Below, piece after piece: positions 1 through 6,347 of a stretch of 16,818 nt of DNA. The stretch is from NCBI GenBank assembly GCA_964434235.1, contig CAYSUN010000027.1, positions 1-16,818 on the forward strand, written 5' to 3'. The notes beneath the pieces were generated by a model that worked only from the letters and a program-made list of their open reading frames with translations, did no database searches and was not told the DNA's origin. The translations under genes and the position numbers were made by a program. Position 1 is the first letter of the stretch; every line of letters starts with the position of its first letter. Source of the stretch: JABMRF01 sp964434235. Its GTDB lineage: Bacteria > Patescibacteriota > Patescibacteriia > UBA11705 > JABHMO01.

Positions 1-11
1 GCACTATCCTT

Positions 12-32
12 CCCCAATGACAAGCATTGGGG
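12..32. repeat. small hairpin at left window edge
   Basis: CCCCAATG at 12-19 and CATTGGGG at 25-32 form a perfect 8-bp stem with a 5-base loop. The first ~55 bases are clearly more GC-rich than the following stretch. No T-tract follows, so it is not an obvious terminator. It may be the 3' end of a unit lying outside the window. Bases 60-235 are very AT-rich leader sequence in which I see no convincing gene or promoter. Confidence 0.35.
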
Positions 33-235
33 CTTGCCGTGCAGGCTTAGTCAATCTTAAAAAACTAAAAATACTTTTAACAAAGTAATTTATTTAATTT
101 TACTAATTTAGCTAACTTCAAGTCTTTATTTCTTTTTAACTTTTTATATAGTATTATAAAAGCAAGGTAAATAGCCCAAAACCTTGAGCCCAAACAAAAG
201 TTAATCTTCTCAAAATATTATAAACTCAAATAACT

Positions 236-751
236 ATGGCACACGTAAATATTGAAATCAAAGCAAAATCCGATAATCAAGATGCCATAAGAGAAATTCT
301 AAAATCAAAAAATGCTGATTTCAAAGGTCTTGATCACCAAATTGACACATACTTCAAAATTAATAATGGAAGATTAAAATTACGAGAAGGCAACATTGAA
401 AATCACCTGATTCATTACCAAAGGGAGGACAAACAAGGTCCAAAACAAGCTGATGTTATTTTATTCAAATCAAACCCCAAATCGTCATTAAAAGAAATTT
501 TAACCAAGGCTTTGGGTATTTTGGTTGTAGTAGACAAAAAAAGAGAAATTTATTTTATTGATAATGTAAAATTTCACATTGATTTTGTGAAAGATTTAGG
601 AACTTTTATTGAGATTGAAGCTATTGATCTTCATGGTACAATTGGAAAAGATAAATTACTTGAACAATGCCAGTTTTTTATTGATTTATTTAAAATTCCT
701 AACGAAGATTTAATCTCAATTTCTTATAGTGACTTATTATTACAGAAATGA
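236..751 (+). CDS. CYTH domain protein (class IV adenylate cyclase / triphosphatase-like)
   Basis: CYTH proteins bind triphosphorylated substrates in a beta-tunnel using acidic and basic side chains plus divalent metal. The N-terminus carries the CyaB-type form of the signature, NIEIKAK at residues 5-11, which replaces the first Glu of the ExExK motif with Asn as is common in this subgroup. Further support comes from DTYFK (37-41), NGRLKLRE (44-51) with basic K47 and R50, a conserved acidic strand FIEIE (124-128) and a C-terminal SYSDLL (163-168). The 171-residue length fits a single-domain CyaB-like member. Substrate cannot be told from sequence: cAMP synthesis, thiamine triphosphate hydrolysis or inorganic triphosphate hydrolysis are all possible. 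No Shine-Dalgarno sequence precedes the ATG. It stands alone ahead of the MarR gene with a 120-bp gap. Confidence 0.85.
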   Translation: MAHVNIEIKAKSDNQDAIREILKSKNADFKGLDHQIDTYFKINNGRLKLREGNIENHLIHYQREDKQGPKQADVILFKSNPKSSLKEILTKALGILVVVDKKREIYFIDNVKFHIDFVKDLGTFIEIEAIDLHGTIGKDKLLEQCQFFIDLFKIPNEDLISISYSDLLLQK

Positions 752-831
752 AGTCTAATAAAAAAATCATTAAAAGTTTATAGGAGAATTTAGATTCGCT
801 ACTTATTTGACTATAATATTTAATTGATATA

Positions 832-849
832 TACTTGACGCGTAAAGTA
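832..849. promoter_or_regulatory. probable MarR operator (near-perfect 18-bp palindrome)
   Basis: Bases 832-849 form an inverted repeat with 16 of 18 positions symmetric, centred on ACGCGT with half-sites TACTT and AAGTA. It covers the -35 box TTGACG (835-840) of the promoter driving the MarR-family gene that starts at 872. MarR dimers typically bind 16-20-bp palindromes at their own promoters, so autorepression is the natural reading. The palindrome is seen directly; its use as an operator is inferred. Confidence 0.7.
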
Positions 850-864
850 CTAATCAACTAAATA
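835..864 (+). promoter_or_regulatory. sigma70-type promoter of the MarR gene
   Basis: TTGACG (835-840), an 18-bp spacer and TAAATA (859-864) give a plausible -35/-10 pair. The expected transcription start falls at about 871, one base before the ATG at 872, so the mRNA would be leaderless or nearly so. The -35 lies inside the palindromic operator. Confidence 0.55.
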
Positions 865-871
865 TCGCACT

Positions 872-1300
872 ATGAACAACCTTAGCTTATCATTAAAAGT
901 CTTTATTAATCTTTCAAAAATACTAACTGAAAACAGTCGCCGATTTAACGGCGGGTTAGATGGACTTGGCTTCAACGAATTCGTTATTCTCCTACACTTA
1001 GATCAATCTTCAGACAAAAAAATGCGCAGAATAGATTTAGCTGAAAAAATGGGTTTGACTGCTTCTGGCGTCACTAGACTTCTAGCTCCTATGGAAAAAA
1101 TTGGTTTAATCAAAAAAGAAACTGCCTCAAGAGATGCCAGAGTAAGTTACGTTTCCATAACAGCTAGTGGACAACGCAATTTAACTGAAACGCTAGAAAA
1201 AACTCAACCATTTTTTGAAGAAATATTTCCTTCAGAAAAAATAAAAAAGGTTACAGAATTATCAAATTTATTGATCGAATTAGGTGGAGCAATTAAATAA
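872..1300 (+). CDS. MarR family transcriptional regulator
   Basis: A 142-residue winged-helix DNA-binding protein of MarR size. Helices near residues 36-45 lead into the helix-turn-helix (about 53-72: RIDLAEKMGLTASGVTRLL), the link MEKIGLI (74-80) and the beta-wing with SRDARV (86-91) and the strand SITASGQ (95-101). The charged C-terminal helix (roughly 118-139) should form the dimer interface with the N-terminal helix. MarR proteins usually repress their own operon and release DNA on binding phenolic ligands or on oxidation. No Cys is present, which argues against a thiol switch of the OhrR kind. The ATG at 872 fits a leaderless transcript. The Nudix gene starts 43 bp downstream on the same strand, so the Nudix and csaA genes may be part of the regulon. 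Confidence 0.9.
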   Translation: MNNLSLSLKVFINLSKILTENSRRFNGGLDGLGFNEFVILLHLDQSSDKKMRRIDLAEKMGLTASGVTRLLAPMEKIGLIKKETASRDARVSYVSITASGQRNLTETLEKTQPFFEEIFPSEKIKKVTELSNLLIELGGAIK

Positions 1301-1343
1301 ACAATAACTTTGAGAATTTTGATAAAAATAATTTCCAATATTT

Positions 1344-1760
1344 ATGGCCACGGGATCAAGGATAATAATTTTAAATAAAAAAAACATTTTATTGAACCAT
1401 CGTATTAAAAATGGTCAAGAATATTATGTACTCCAAGAAGGAACGATGAAAAAGAATGAATCGCCAAAAGATACGGTTATAAGAGAAACCAAAGAAGAAA
1501 CAAATCTTAACATTGAATTGGATAATTTGCTGTGGAAGACCAATGAATATGTAAAAGGTAAAAAGAAACTAGCTTACTATTTTTTAGCTAAAAACTTTAC
1601 TGGCAAATTGCAATTAGGTGGTCCAGAAATTAAAAAACAATCCCCAAATAATATTTATTTACTAGAATGGATTCCAATAGAAAAATTAACAAAAATTTTA
1701 TTATATCCTAAAAATATAGCCTTAAAAATTATAACAAAATTCAACCAAAATATAATATGA
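1344..1760 (+). CDS. Nudix hydrolase
   Basis: Nudix enzymes hydrolyse nucleoside diphosphates linked to another moiety, using metal held by the Nudix helix. The box GX5EX7REUXEEXGU is present as G33, E39, R47-E48 and E51-E52, so all metal-binding and catalytic acids are kept. The usual Gly near its end is N54. The fold is otherwise ordinary: an N-terminal strand (IIILNKKNILL) and a C-terminal helix. The 138-residue length is typical for a single-domain member. Substrate is unknown; house-cleaning of damaged nucleotides or cofactor turnover is possible. No Shine-Dalgarno sequence precedes the start. The stop overlaps the start of the next gene as ATGA, indicating translational coupling to the CsaA-like protein. 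Confidence 0.88.
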   Translation: MATGSRIIILNKKNILLNHRIKNGQEYYVLQEGTMKKNESPKDTVIRETKEETNLNIELDNLLWKTNEYVKGKKKLAYYFLAKNFTGKLQLGGPEIKKQSPNNIYLLEWIPIEKLTKILLYPKNIALKIITKFNQNII

Positions 1761-2095
1761 AAGAAATAACTTGGGACCATTTTCAAAATGTAGAAATTAG
1801 AGTAGGTACGATAATTGATGTACAAAGTTTTCCTGAAGCCAGAGTTCCTGCTTACAAAATCACAGCAGATTTTGGGCCAGAAATTGGTATTAAAAAATCT
1901 AGCGCTCAAATAACAACTTTATATACGAAAGAAGAATTACTAAACAAACAAATAATTGGCGTAGTTAATTTTCCACCCAAACAAATCGGACCGTTCATCT
2001 CTGAATTTTTAGTTACAGGTTTTGTCCAAGAAAATGGTGCTGTAATCTTGGCTGTGCCCGACAAAAAATCAATAAACGGCGCCAAGTTAGCTTAA
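1757..2095 (+). CDS. csaA: CsaA-like tRNA-binding domain protein
   Basis: A 112-residue stand-alone tRNA-binding (OB-fold) domain closely matching the CsaA family, which is about 110 residues long. The family hallmarks are visible: VEIRVGTI (12-19), PEARVPAYK (26-34), DFGPEIGIKKSSAQIT (38-53), VVNFPPKQIGPF (69-80) and a C-terminal NGAKL (107-111). CsaA forms dimers and has been described as a secretion-associated chaperone, while the domain is the same one that binds tRNA in MetRS C-termini and Trbp111. It acts in the cytoplasm. The ATG sits inside the stop region of the Nudix gene, so translation is coupled. A strong hairpin terminator follows 32 bp after the stop. CsaA assignment is secure at family level; its job in this organism is unknown. 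Confidence 0.92.
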   Translation: MKEITWDHFQNVEIRVGTIIDVQSFPEARVPAYKITADFGPEIGIKKSSAQITTLYTKEELLNKQIIGVVNFPPKQIGPFISEFLVTGFVQENGAVILAVPDKKSINGAKLA

Positions 2096-2127
2096 AAAAT
2101 TTTCACTTTTAAATATAAGATTTAACG

Positions 2128-2160
2128 AAACCCGCCAGCTCACACTGGCGGGTTTTTCTT
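2128..2160 (+). terminator. rho-independent terminator after csaA
   Basis: A perfect 11-bp stem, AAACCCGCCAG (2128-2138) with CTGGCGGGTTT (2145-2155), has a 6-base loop and runs directly into a T-rich tail (TTTTTCTTT). It ends the MarR/Nudix/csaA strand. Confidence 0.9.
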
Positions 2161-2162
2161 TC

Positions 2163-2191
2163 AAAAAAAACCAGTTGTTTAAGACAACTGG
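2163..2191 (-). terminator. rho-independent terminator of the lipoprotein gene
   Basis: CCAGTTGT (2171-2178) pairs with ACAACTGG (2184-2191) around a 5-base loop. Eight A residues at 2163-2170 read as a T-tract on the minus strand. It lies back to back with the plus-strand terminator of csaA. Confidence 0.85.
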
Positions 2192-2226
2192 CAAACCTTT
2201 ATTACTTTACTTTGTTTTGTTCAGCT

Positions 2227-2634
2227 TTATTCCACGCACCCGGATGAGATCCAACCAATCAGCACACCTTGAATATCATAAATATAAAACCCATCAATAA
2301 AATCATTCTGATACGAATGTTGAGGAAGCTGAAACATAGAGCTAGGGGCTAACAGCTGGATCCAATTAGTTGTTTCACCTTTAATTTGAGTAACACATCG
2401 AACCCTCAGGGGATAGCTATTGGTATTTTCAAGATAATTGATCTCGCCAGAACTCAGAAATACAACTCCTTCACTTTCACAATTTTTACCGTAATATTTA
2501 TACGAAGGTGAAGCAGACATGGGCTTCTGCACAACATCGCCATCAGCCAACGGCGAAGTAGCAATAGGCTTATGTTCTTCAGAACAACCAGCCACCAAAA
2601 ACAAAACAGTTAGCAACAGGAAAAACTTCTTCAT
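2227..2634 (-). CDS. putative lipoprotein, unknown function
   Basis: A 135-residue secreted lipoprotein of no family I recognise. The start at 2634 is chosen over an in-frame ATG at 2676 because GGAG lies 7 bases upstream (AAGGAGAATACT then ATG) and because the signal peptide then begins MKKFF, followed by a hydrophobic core and the lipobox LVAGC with C17 as the lipidated residue. The mature part is polar and contains three further Cys (C52, C85, C133 by count from this start), which could form disulfides outside the membrane. Codon and base use are somewhat richer in GC than the csaA gene next door. It has its own promoter (2712-2740) and terminator, so it is a monocistronic unit. The presence of a Shine-Dalgarno sequence is itself unusual for this window. 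Confidence 0.78.
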   Translation of the reverse strand: MKKFFLLLTVLFLVAGCSEEHKPIATSPLADGDVVQKPMSASPSYKYYGKNCESEGVVFLSSGEINYLENTNSYPLRVRCVTQIKGETTNWIQLLAPSSMFQLPQHSYQNDFIDGFYIYDIQGVLIGWISSGCVE

Positions 2635-2711
2635 AGTATTCTCCTTGAACAAAGTTAGTTTGAAAGAACGAAACATTATTTAACGTAACAACCATCAAAC
2701 ATCAATACAAA

Positions 2712-2740
2712 ACTTTACAAGAAAAATTATTCTTTGTCAA
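2712..2740 (-). promoter_or_regulatory. promoter of the lipoprotein gene
   Basis: On the minus strand, a consensus -35 TTGACA (2740-2735) is followed by a 17-bp spacer and TAAAGT (2717-2712). The expected transcript starts near 2705, giving a leader of about 70 nt before the ATG at 2634. Confidence 0.6.
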
Positions 2741-2785
2741 GCCAAGTTAATAAATATAAAAAAATGAAAAATTTTAAATAAAATA

Positions 2786-2811
2786 CCCTGGGAAATAATA
2801 TCCCCCCAGGG
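2786..2811 (-). terminator. rho-independent terminator of the TrpF-like gene
   Basis: Read on the minus strand, CCCTGGG (2811-2805) pairs with CCCAGGG (2792-2786) and is followed by a T-rich tract (TATTTTATTT). It begins 6 bp after the stop codon of the gene at 2818-3588. Confidence 0.7.
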
Positions 2812-2817
2812 CTTTGT

Positions 2818-3588
2818 TTAGTCAACTAATTGAAGAGCTTTGACAAGGTACTCCCCAGCCAAATCCCAATCAATGGGATCAAGAGCATTACCACTAGGGC
2901 GAAGTTGACCTTGTGCATCGAAACTCAAATCAGGAAATTCTTTTAGCAGTGGTTCAAGTAAGTGAATCGATTTTGGTCCAAGTCCACCAGCCACACTAAT
3001 ACCAAGATCAGGAAATATTTTTCGAATAAGTCTAATAAAAGGCAGGAGTTCCTGAGCATCAAGACCAATGCCTCTTCCCATACTTTTATCCAATAAAACA
3101 CGCTGAATCACACCTTCATAATCACCAATTCTACGAACAACTTCTTGCGGATCATCATTGGATTCAGCCAAAGCATTCTTACCGATTTGAAGAATTACCT
3201 CAACTTGTTTTCTTGAGGTGTGAAGACCATTGGCAATCTGTCCCGGATCAGGCCAAATCATATCCAACTGCAAAGAGTGAATCCAAATGCCACCATAATA
3301 AGAAATAGCCAAGTCAAGACTTTTCCAAAGATCCGACTCATCATCATAATCTACATAATGCAAGCAATTATAAACCTGATCTGAAGAAAAAATACTAGCA
3401 ATTGTTTTTTTGTCAGGAAACGCAGTTTGCCATTTAGTTGGAATGTTATGAAGCGTTTTATAACTCATCATAACACCAACGTGCAATTTCTGATTTGAAT
3501 CAGCAGGTAAATGCTTTGCAAATACTGTCAACATTTTTTGAACTTGCTCAAAGGACATAAAATCAGTAATTCCGATATATGGCTCCAT
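2818..3588 (-). CDS. TrpF-like (beta/alpha)8-barrel protein, probably not a functional PRA isomerase
   Basis: The 256-residue sequence shows a barrel pattern like phosphoribosylanthranilate isomerase (TrpF): an N-terminal strand YIGIT (4-8) where TrpF has KICGIT, a strand SLQLDM (105-110) where TrpF has VQLHG, a Gly-rich turn after LLD (165-167) reading GRGIGLD, the phosphate-site-like AGGL (200-203), and FDAQGQLR (223-230) where TrpF has the D-x-SSGVE strand. The catalytic Cys of TrpF corresponds to I5 here, while D167 may match its catalytic Asp. It is also longer than TrpF (about 200). I therefore call it a TrpF-like barrel of unknown reaction. A strong AGGAGG lies 6 bases before the ATG. 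GC content by eye is about 43%, well above the neighbours. It is a single-gene unit with its own terminator. No other trp gene is in the window. Confidence 0.55.
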   Translation of the reverse strand: MEPYIGITDFMSFEQVQKMLTVFAKHLPADSNQKLHVGVMMSYKTLHNIPTKWQTAFPDKKTIASIFSSDQVYNCLHYVDYDDESDLWKSLDLAISYYGGIWIHSLQLDMIWPDPGQIANGLHTSRKQVEVILQIGKNALAESNDDPQEVVRRIGDYEGVIQRVLLDKSMGRGIGLDAQELLPFIRLIRKIFPDLGISVAGGLGPKSIHLLEPLLKEFPDLSFDAQGQLRPSGNALDPIDWDLAGEYLVKALQLVD

Positions 3589-3616
3589 AATATCCCTCCT
3601 TTTCGTGATTCAAAAT

Positions 3617-3645
3617 ATTATATTGAAAACAACAAAATGGTTCCA
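3617..3645 (-). promoter_or_regulatory. possible promoter of the TrpF-like gene
   Basis: A consensus -10 TATAAT on the minus strand (3622-3617) has a weak -35 TGGAAC (3645-3640) at exactly 17 bp. The start of transcription would lie about 20-25 bases before the AGGAGG. Confidence 0.45.
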
Positions 3646-3700
3646 CGTTAACTTGAACTTTTACCTTTTTATAAACGTTCTATAAAAAAGACCAATTTAA

Positions 3701-3709
3701 TGTTACAAT
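3701..3709 (+). promoter_or_regulatory. extended -10 promoter of the yjjX-mscL-serpin operon
   Basis: TGTTACAAT matches an extended -10 (TGnTAnnnT) 35 bp before the ATG at 3745. I see no good -35, which extended -10 promoters can do without. Confidence 0.4.
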
Positions 3710-3744
3710 ACGATTAAGACACATATAACTTATCTATAAAAAAT

Positions 3745-4284
3745 ATGAAAGTAATAATCTGCACAGAAAATAAAGCTAAAATTACTGCGGTTAAAGAGGT
3801 TCTAGATAAAGTCTGGACAGAATTTGAAATAATTAGTGAAAAATTTTCTTCTGAAGTTTCCGAGCAACCAATAACTGAAGAAGAAGGAATGGCCGGAGCA
3901 ATTAACAGAGCAAAAAACGGCCAACTAAAATACCCTGAGGCTGATTATTATATTGGTCTGGAAGGATATGTTGATACAAATAAATATGGAATGTTTTTGG
4001 CTGGAATTGTAGCCATAATTAATAAGCAAGGAAATATTGGACTTGGTTCAAGCGCCAAAATGCAATTACCGACATTTATTCAAACAAGTATTAACAATGG
4101 TCAAGAATTAGGACCACTAATGAAAGATTTAATGAATGATTCAAAAGACAACATTAGACAATATGATGGCACTAATGGAATTTTTTCAAAAGGACTTTAT
4201 AATAGAGTTGATGAATTCAAAGACGCAACTAAATGTGCCCTCGTTAAATTTCTATCTCCTGAATTTTTTGAAAAAATTAAATAA
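3745..4284 (+). CDS. yjjX: YjjX-type inosine/xanthosine triphosphatase (DUF84)
   Basis: YjjX-family enzymes hydrolyse non-canonical purine nucleoside triphosphates (ITP, XTP) and so keep damaged bases out of nucleic acid. The 179-residue length matches the family (about 170-180). Recognisable blocks are the N-terminal strand-loop CTENKAKITAV (6-16), the signature SEVSEQPITEEEGMAGAINRA around 36-56 with acidic E45-E47 probably binding metal, and the core YYIGLEG (68-74). The fold is related to Maf/HAM1 pyrophosphatases. It acts in the cytoplasm. It is the first gene of a plus-strand run with 36 bp to mscL; no functional link with mscL is evident. There is no Shine-Dalgarno sequence. Confidence 0.9.
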   Translation: MKVIICTENKAKITAVKEVLDKVWTEFEIISEKFSSEVSEQPITEEEGMAGAINRAKNGQLKYPEADYYIGLEGYVDTNKYGMFLAGIVAIINKQGNIGLGSSAKMQLPTFIQTSINNGQELGPLMKDLMNDSKDNIRQYDGTNGIFSKGLYNRVDEFKDATKCALVKFLSPEFFEKIK

Positions 4285-4320
4285 TTAAAAATAATTTTTA
4301 ACCATATACAAAATAAAAAT

Positions 4321-4707
4321 ATGTTCAAAGAATTCAAAAAATTTGCCATTAAAGGTAATATGATTGACATGGCTGTTGGTATTATAATCGGTGCAGCTTT
4401 TGGTAAAATTGTCAGTTCTTTAGTGGCTGATGTTATTATGCCACCGATTGGCGTAATCTTGGGCGGAATCGATTTTTCAAATTTAGCTATAACTTTGCGT
4501 CAAGCGACTGCAACAACTCAAGCTGTAACTCTAAATTATGGCTTATTTATCAATAATATAATTGATTTTTTAATAATCGCTTTTGCCATCTTTATCATTG
4601 TTAAGCAGATCAATAAATTAAAAAAGAAAGAGGAAGCTAAACCAGCCAAAACATCAGAAGAAGTTTTATTGCTCCGCGAAATTAGAGATCAACTAAAAAA
4701 TGAATAA
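4321..4707 (+). CDS. mscL: large-conductance mechanosensitive channel MscL
   Basis: MscL forms a homopentameric inner-membrane channel that opens under membrane tension to save cells from osmotic down-shock. The 128-residue protein begins with the amphipathic N-terminal helix MFKEFKKFAIKGN, then the pore-lining TM1 (about 15-45) containing DMAVGIIIGAAFGKIV and the conserved VADVIMPPIG turn, a periplasmic loop (about 50-73), TM2 (about 74-97) and a Lys-rich linker leading to the C-terminal bundle helix LLLREIRDQLKN (116-127). Length compares well with E. coli MscL (136). The next gene starts 2 bp after its stop, so it is cotranscribed with the Cys-rich anchored protein. No Shine-Dalgarno sequence. 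Confidence 0.96.
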   Translation: MFKEFKKFAIKGNMIDMAVGIIIGAAFGKIVSSLVADVIMPPIGVILGGIDFSNLAITLRQATATTQAVTLNYGLFINNIIDFLIIAFAIFIIVKQINKLKKKEEAKPAKTSEEVLLLREIRDQLKNE

Positions 4708-4709
4708 CT

Positions 4710-5015
4710 ATGCTTAAAAAAATTATTATACTTTCCATTATTTTAATAATAGCATTGGGTTATTTTATTTATCCGAAAATTCAAGAATTAACTATCAAAC
4801 AAAGAATAAATAAAGCTAATTACTGCGAAGTTGACTCTGATTGTGTAGACGCTGGGGGCAAATGTCCTTTTGGCTGTTGGGTTTATGTTAACAAAAATGA
4901 AGTTACCAAAATTTCTGAATTAATATACAATTTTGAATCAAACTGTGTTTATGATTGTGTAAATTGTCCAACTGCAGTTTGCTTAGACAAAAAATGCCAA
5001 GAAATATGCAATTAA
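4710..5015 (+). CDS. membrane-anchored Cys-rich protein, unknown function
   Basis: I do not recognise a named family. The 101-residue protein has an N-terminal transmembrane segment or uncleaved signal (residues 5-22, almost all Ile/Leu) and a small extracytoplasmic domain with ten cysteines: C39, C45, C52, C56, C79, C83, C86, C91, C96 and C100. The even number and close spacing (CxxxxxCxxxxxxCxxxC, then CxxxCxxCxxxxCxxxxCxxxC) suggest a compact disulfide knot, although metal binding through the CxxxC/CxxC group is an alternative. It begins 2 bp after mscL and ends 19 bp before the serpin gene, so the three are almost certainly one transcript. A small disulfide-rich domain beside a protease inhibitor might itself be an inhibitor or a partner, but that is inference only. 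Confidence 0.8.
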   Translation: MLKKIIILSIILIIALGYFIYPKIQELTIKQRINKANYCEVDSDCVDAGGKCPFGCWVYVNKNEVTKISELIYNFESNCVYDCVNCPTAVCLDKKCQEICN

Positions 5016-5034
5016 AAAATATTTTAGAAAACTT

Positions 5035-6300
5035 ATGAAAAAACTTCAATTAGCTCTCTTAGTACTTATTATTTTAGTGATTAGCTCAACTGTTTTCTTT
5101 TATCAAAAAAACAAACAAACAATAAAAATTCTAGACACCAGTCAAACCACGGAAAAAACTATTGATTCAGTTGTTGAAGCCAACAATCAATTTGCTTTGG
5201 ATTTATATAAAAAGTACAAAACAAAGGATGGTAACATCTTTTTTTCTCCATATAGTTTATCTAGCGCCCTAGTCATGACTTATGAAGGAGCAAAAGGGGA
5301 AACAGCCGAGGAAATACAAACTGTTTTTCATTTCCCTAAGGATGATTTAGCTAGAAGATCTGGTTATGCTGGTTTATATAATCAAATAAATCAAACTGAT
5401 AAAAAATATAAGCTTAATACTGCTAACGCGCTGTGGGCAGATCAAAGTTTTCAATTATTAGATCAATATTCCAATTTAATCGATCAATTTTATGGGGGCA
5501 AAGTAACTAATCTTGATTTCAAACAAAAAGCAGACGAATCACGCGAAACAATTAATAATTGGGTTGAAGATCAAACTAACAATAAAATTAAAAACTTAAT
5601 TCCGGCTGGATTTATTGACAAATTAACTAGGCTAGTTTTGACTAATGCTGTTTATTTCAAAGGTTCATGGTTAAATGAATTTGACGAAGATTATACTCTA
5701 GATCAAGATTTTCAAATTACAAAAAACAATCAAGTCAAAGTAAAAATGATGCATAAAAATGATAGCCAAGAAAAGTATAACTACTCAGAGAATTCTCAAA
5801 TGCAAATACTAGAAATGCCTTATGCTGGCGAAGAATTATCAATGTTATTTATTTTACCAAAAAATAATGATCTTGAATCAGTAGAAAATTCACTAAGTCG
5901 AGAAAACTTAGACGCTTGGAAAAATAATTTCAGAAAACAAAATGTTAATATTTTCATCCCAAGATTTAAATTTGAAACCAAATATTTTCTAGCTAACGAT
6001 TTAGCTGAAATGGGTATGCCAACAGCTTTTGAAGATATGGCCGACTTTTCTGGTTTAAGCGACAAAAACAAACTAGCCATTAGCCAAGTCATTCATCAAG
6101 CTTTTGTCGAAGTTAACGAAGAGGGTACAGAAGCTGCTGCGGCCACGGCTGTTATAATAAAAGCTAGCATGTCTTCAGGTGATTTTAAACCACCAGCTAT
6201 ACCAATTTTTAAAGCTGATCACCCATTTATCTTTTTAATTCAACAAAACGATTCTGGAAATATTTTATTTCTTGGTCGAGTTACAAATCCGGAACAATAA
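5035..6300 (+). CDS. membrane-anchored serpin (serine protease inhibitor family I4)
   Basis: Serpins trap serine or cysteine proteases by inserting a cleaved reactive-centre loop into their central sheet. After an N-terminal hydrophobic segment (about 5-23, no lipobox Cys, so a tether or signal) and a short linker, a full serpin domain of about 370 residues follows: IFFSPYSLSSAL (68-79), YEGAKGET, the central TNAVYFKGSW strand, the MMHKND strand, EMPYAGEELSM, and the C-terminal HPFIFLI and GRVTNP. The hinge E362-E363-G364-T365-E366-A367-A-A-A matches inhibitory serpins (small residues P12-P9), so it should be active. Standard hinge counting places P1 at S378 and P1' at M379, but the loop to HPF is a few residues longer than in antitrypsin, so M379 or A377 are alternatives. 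It is the last gene of the operon; tandem repeats follow. Confidence 0.95.
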   Translation: MKKLQLALLVLIILVISSTVFFYQKNKQTIKILDTSQTTEKTIDSVVEANNQFALDLYKKYKTKDGNIFFSPYSLSSALVMTYEGAKGETAEEIQTVFHFPKDDLARRSGYAGLYNQINQTDKKYKLNTANALWADQSFQLLDQYSNLIDQFYGGKVTNLDFKQKADESRETINNWVEDQTNNKIKNLIPAGFIDKLTRLVLTNAVYFKGSWLNEFDEDYTLDQDFQITKNNQVKVKMMHKNDSQEKYNYSENSQMQILEMPYAGEELSMLFILPKNNDLESVENSLSRENLDAWKNNFRKQNVNIFIPRFKFETKYFLANDLAEMGMPTAFEDMADFSGLSDKNKLAISQVIHQAFVEVNEEGTEAAAATAVIIKASMSSGDFKPPAIPIFKADHPFIFLIQQNDSGNILFLGRVTNPEQ

Positions 6301-6347
6301 AAAAACTCAATGACAACAAAAAAAAATCTTAAACTCGGTATATTTTT

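Noticed and set aside
2..109. Open frame at the left edge that could be the C-terminal end of a gene (about 35 codons)
   Set aside because: It is short, its composition changes abruptly at about base 55, a second frame is also open to base 60, and nothing in it is recognisable.
1655..1909. Minus-strand frame across the Nudix/csaA junction
   Set aside because: Both plus-strand genes there are certain by motif; the minus frame has no independent support.
2676..2676. Upstream ATG as the start of the lipoprotein gene
   Set aside because: It adds 14 residues before a textbook lipoprotein signal and would place the AGGAG site inside the coding region.
5820..6092. Open frame antisense to the serpin domain
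   Set aside because: The sense frame is a clear serpin and the antisense frame has no start signal or family features.
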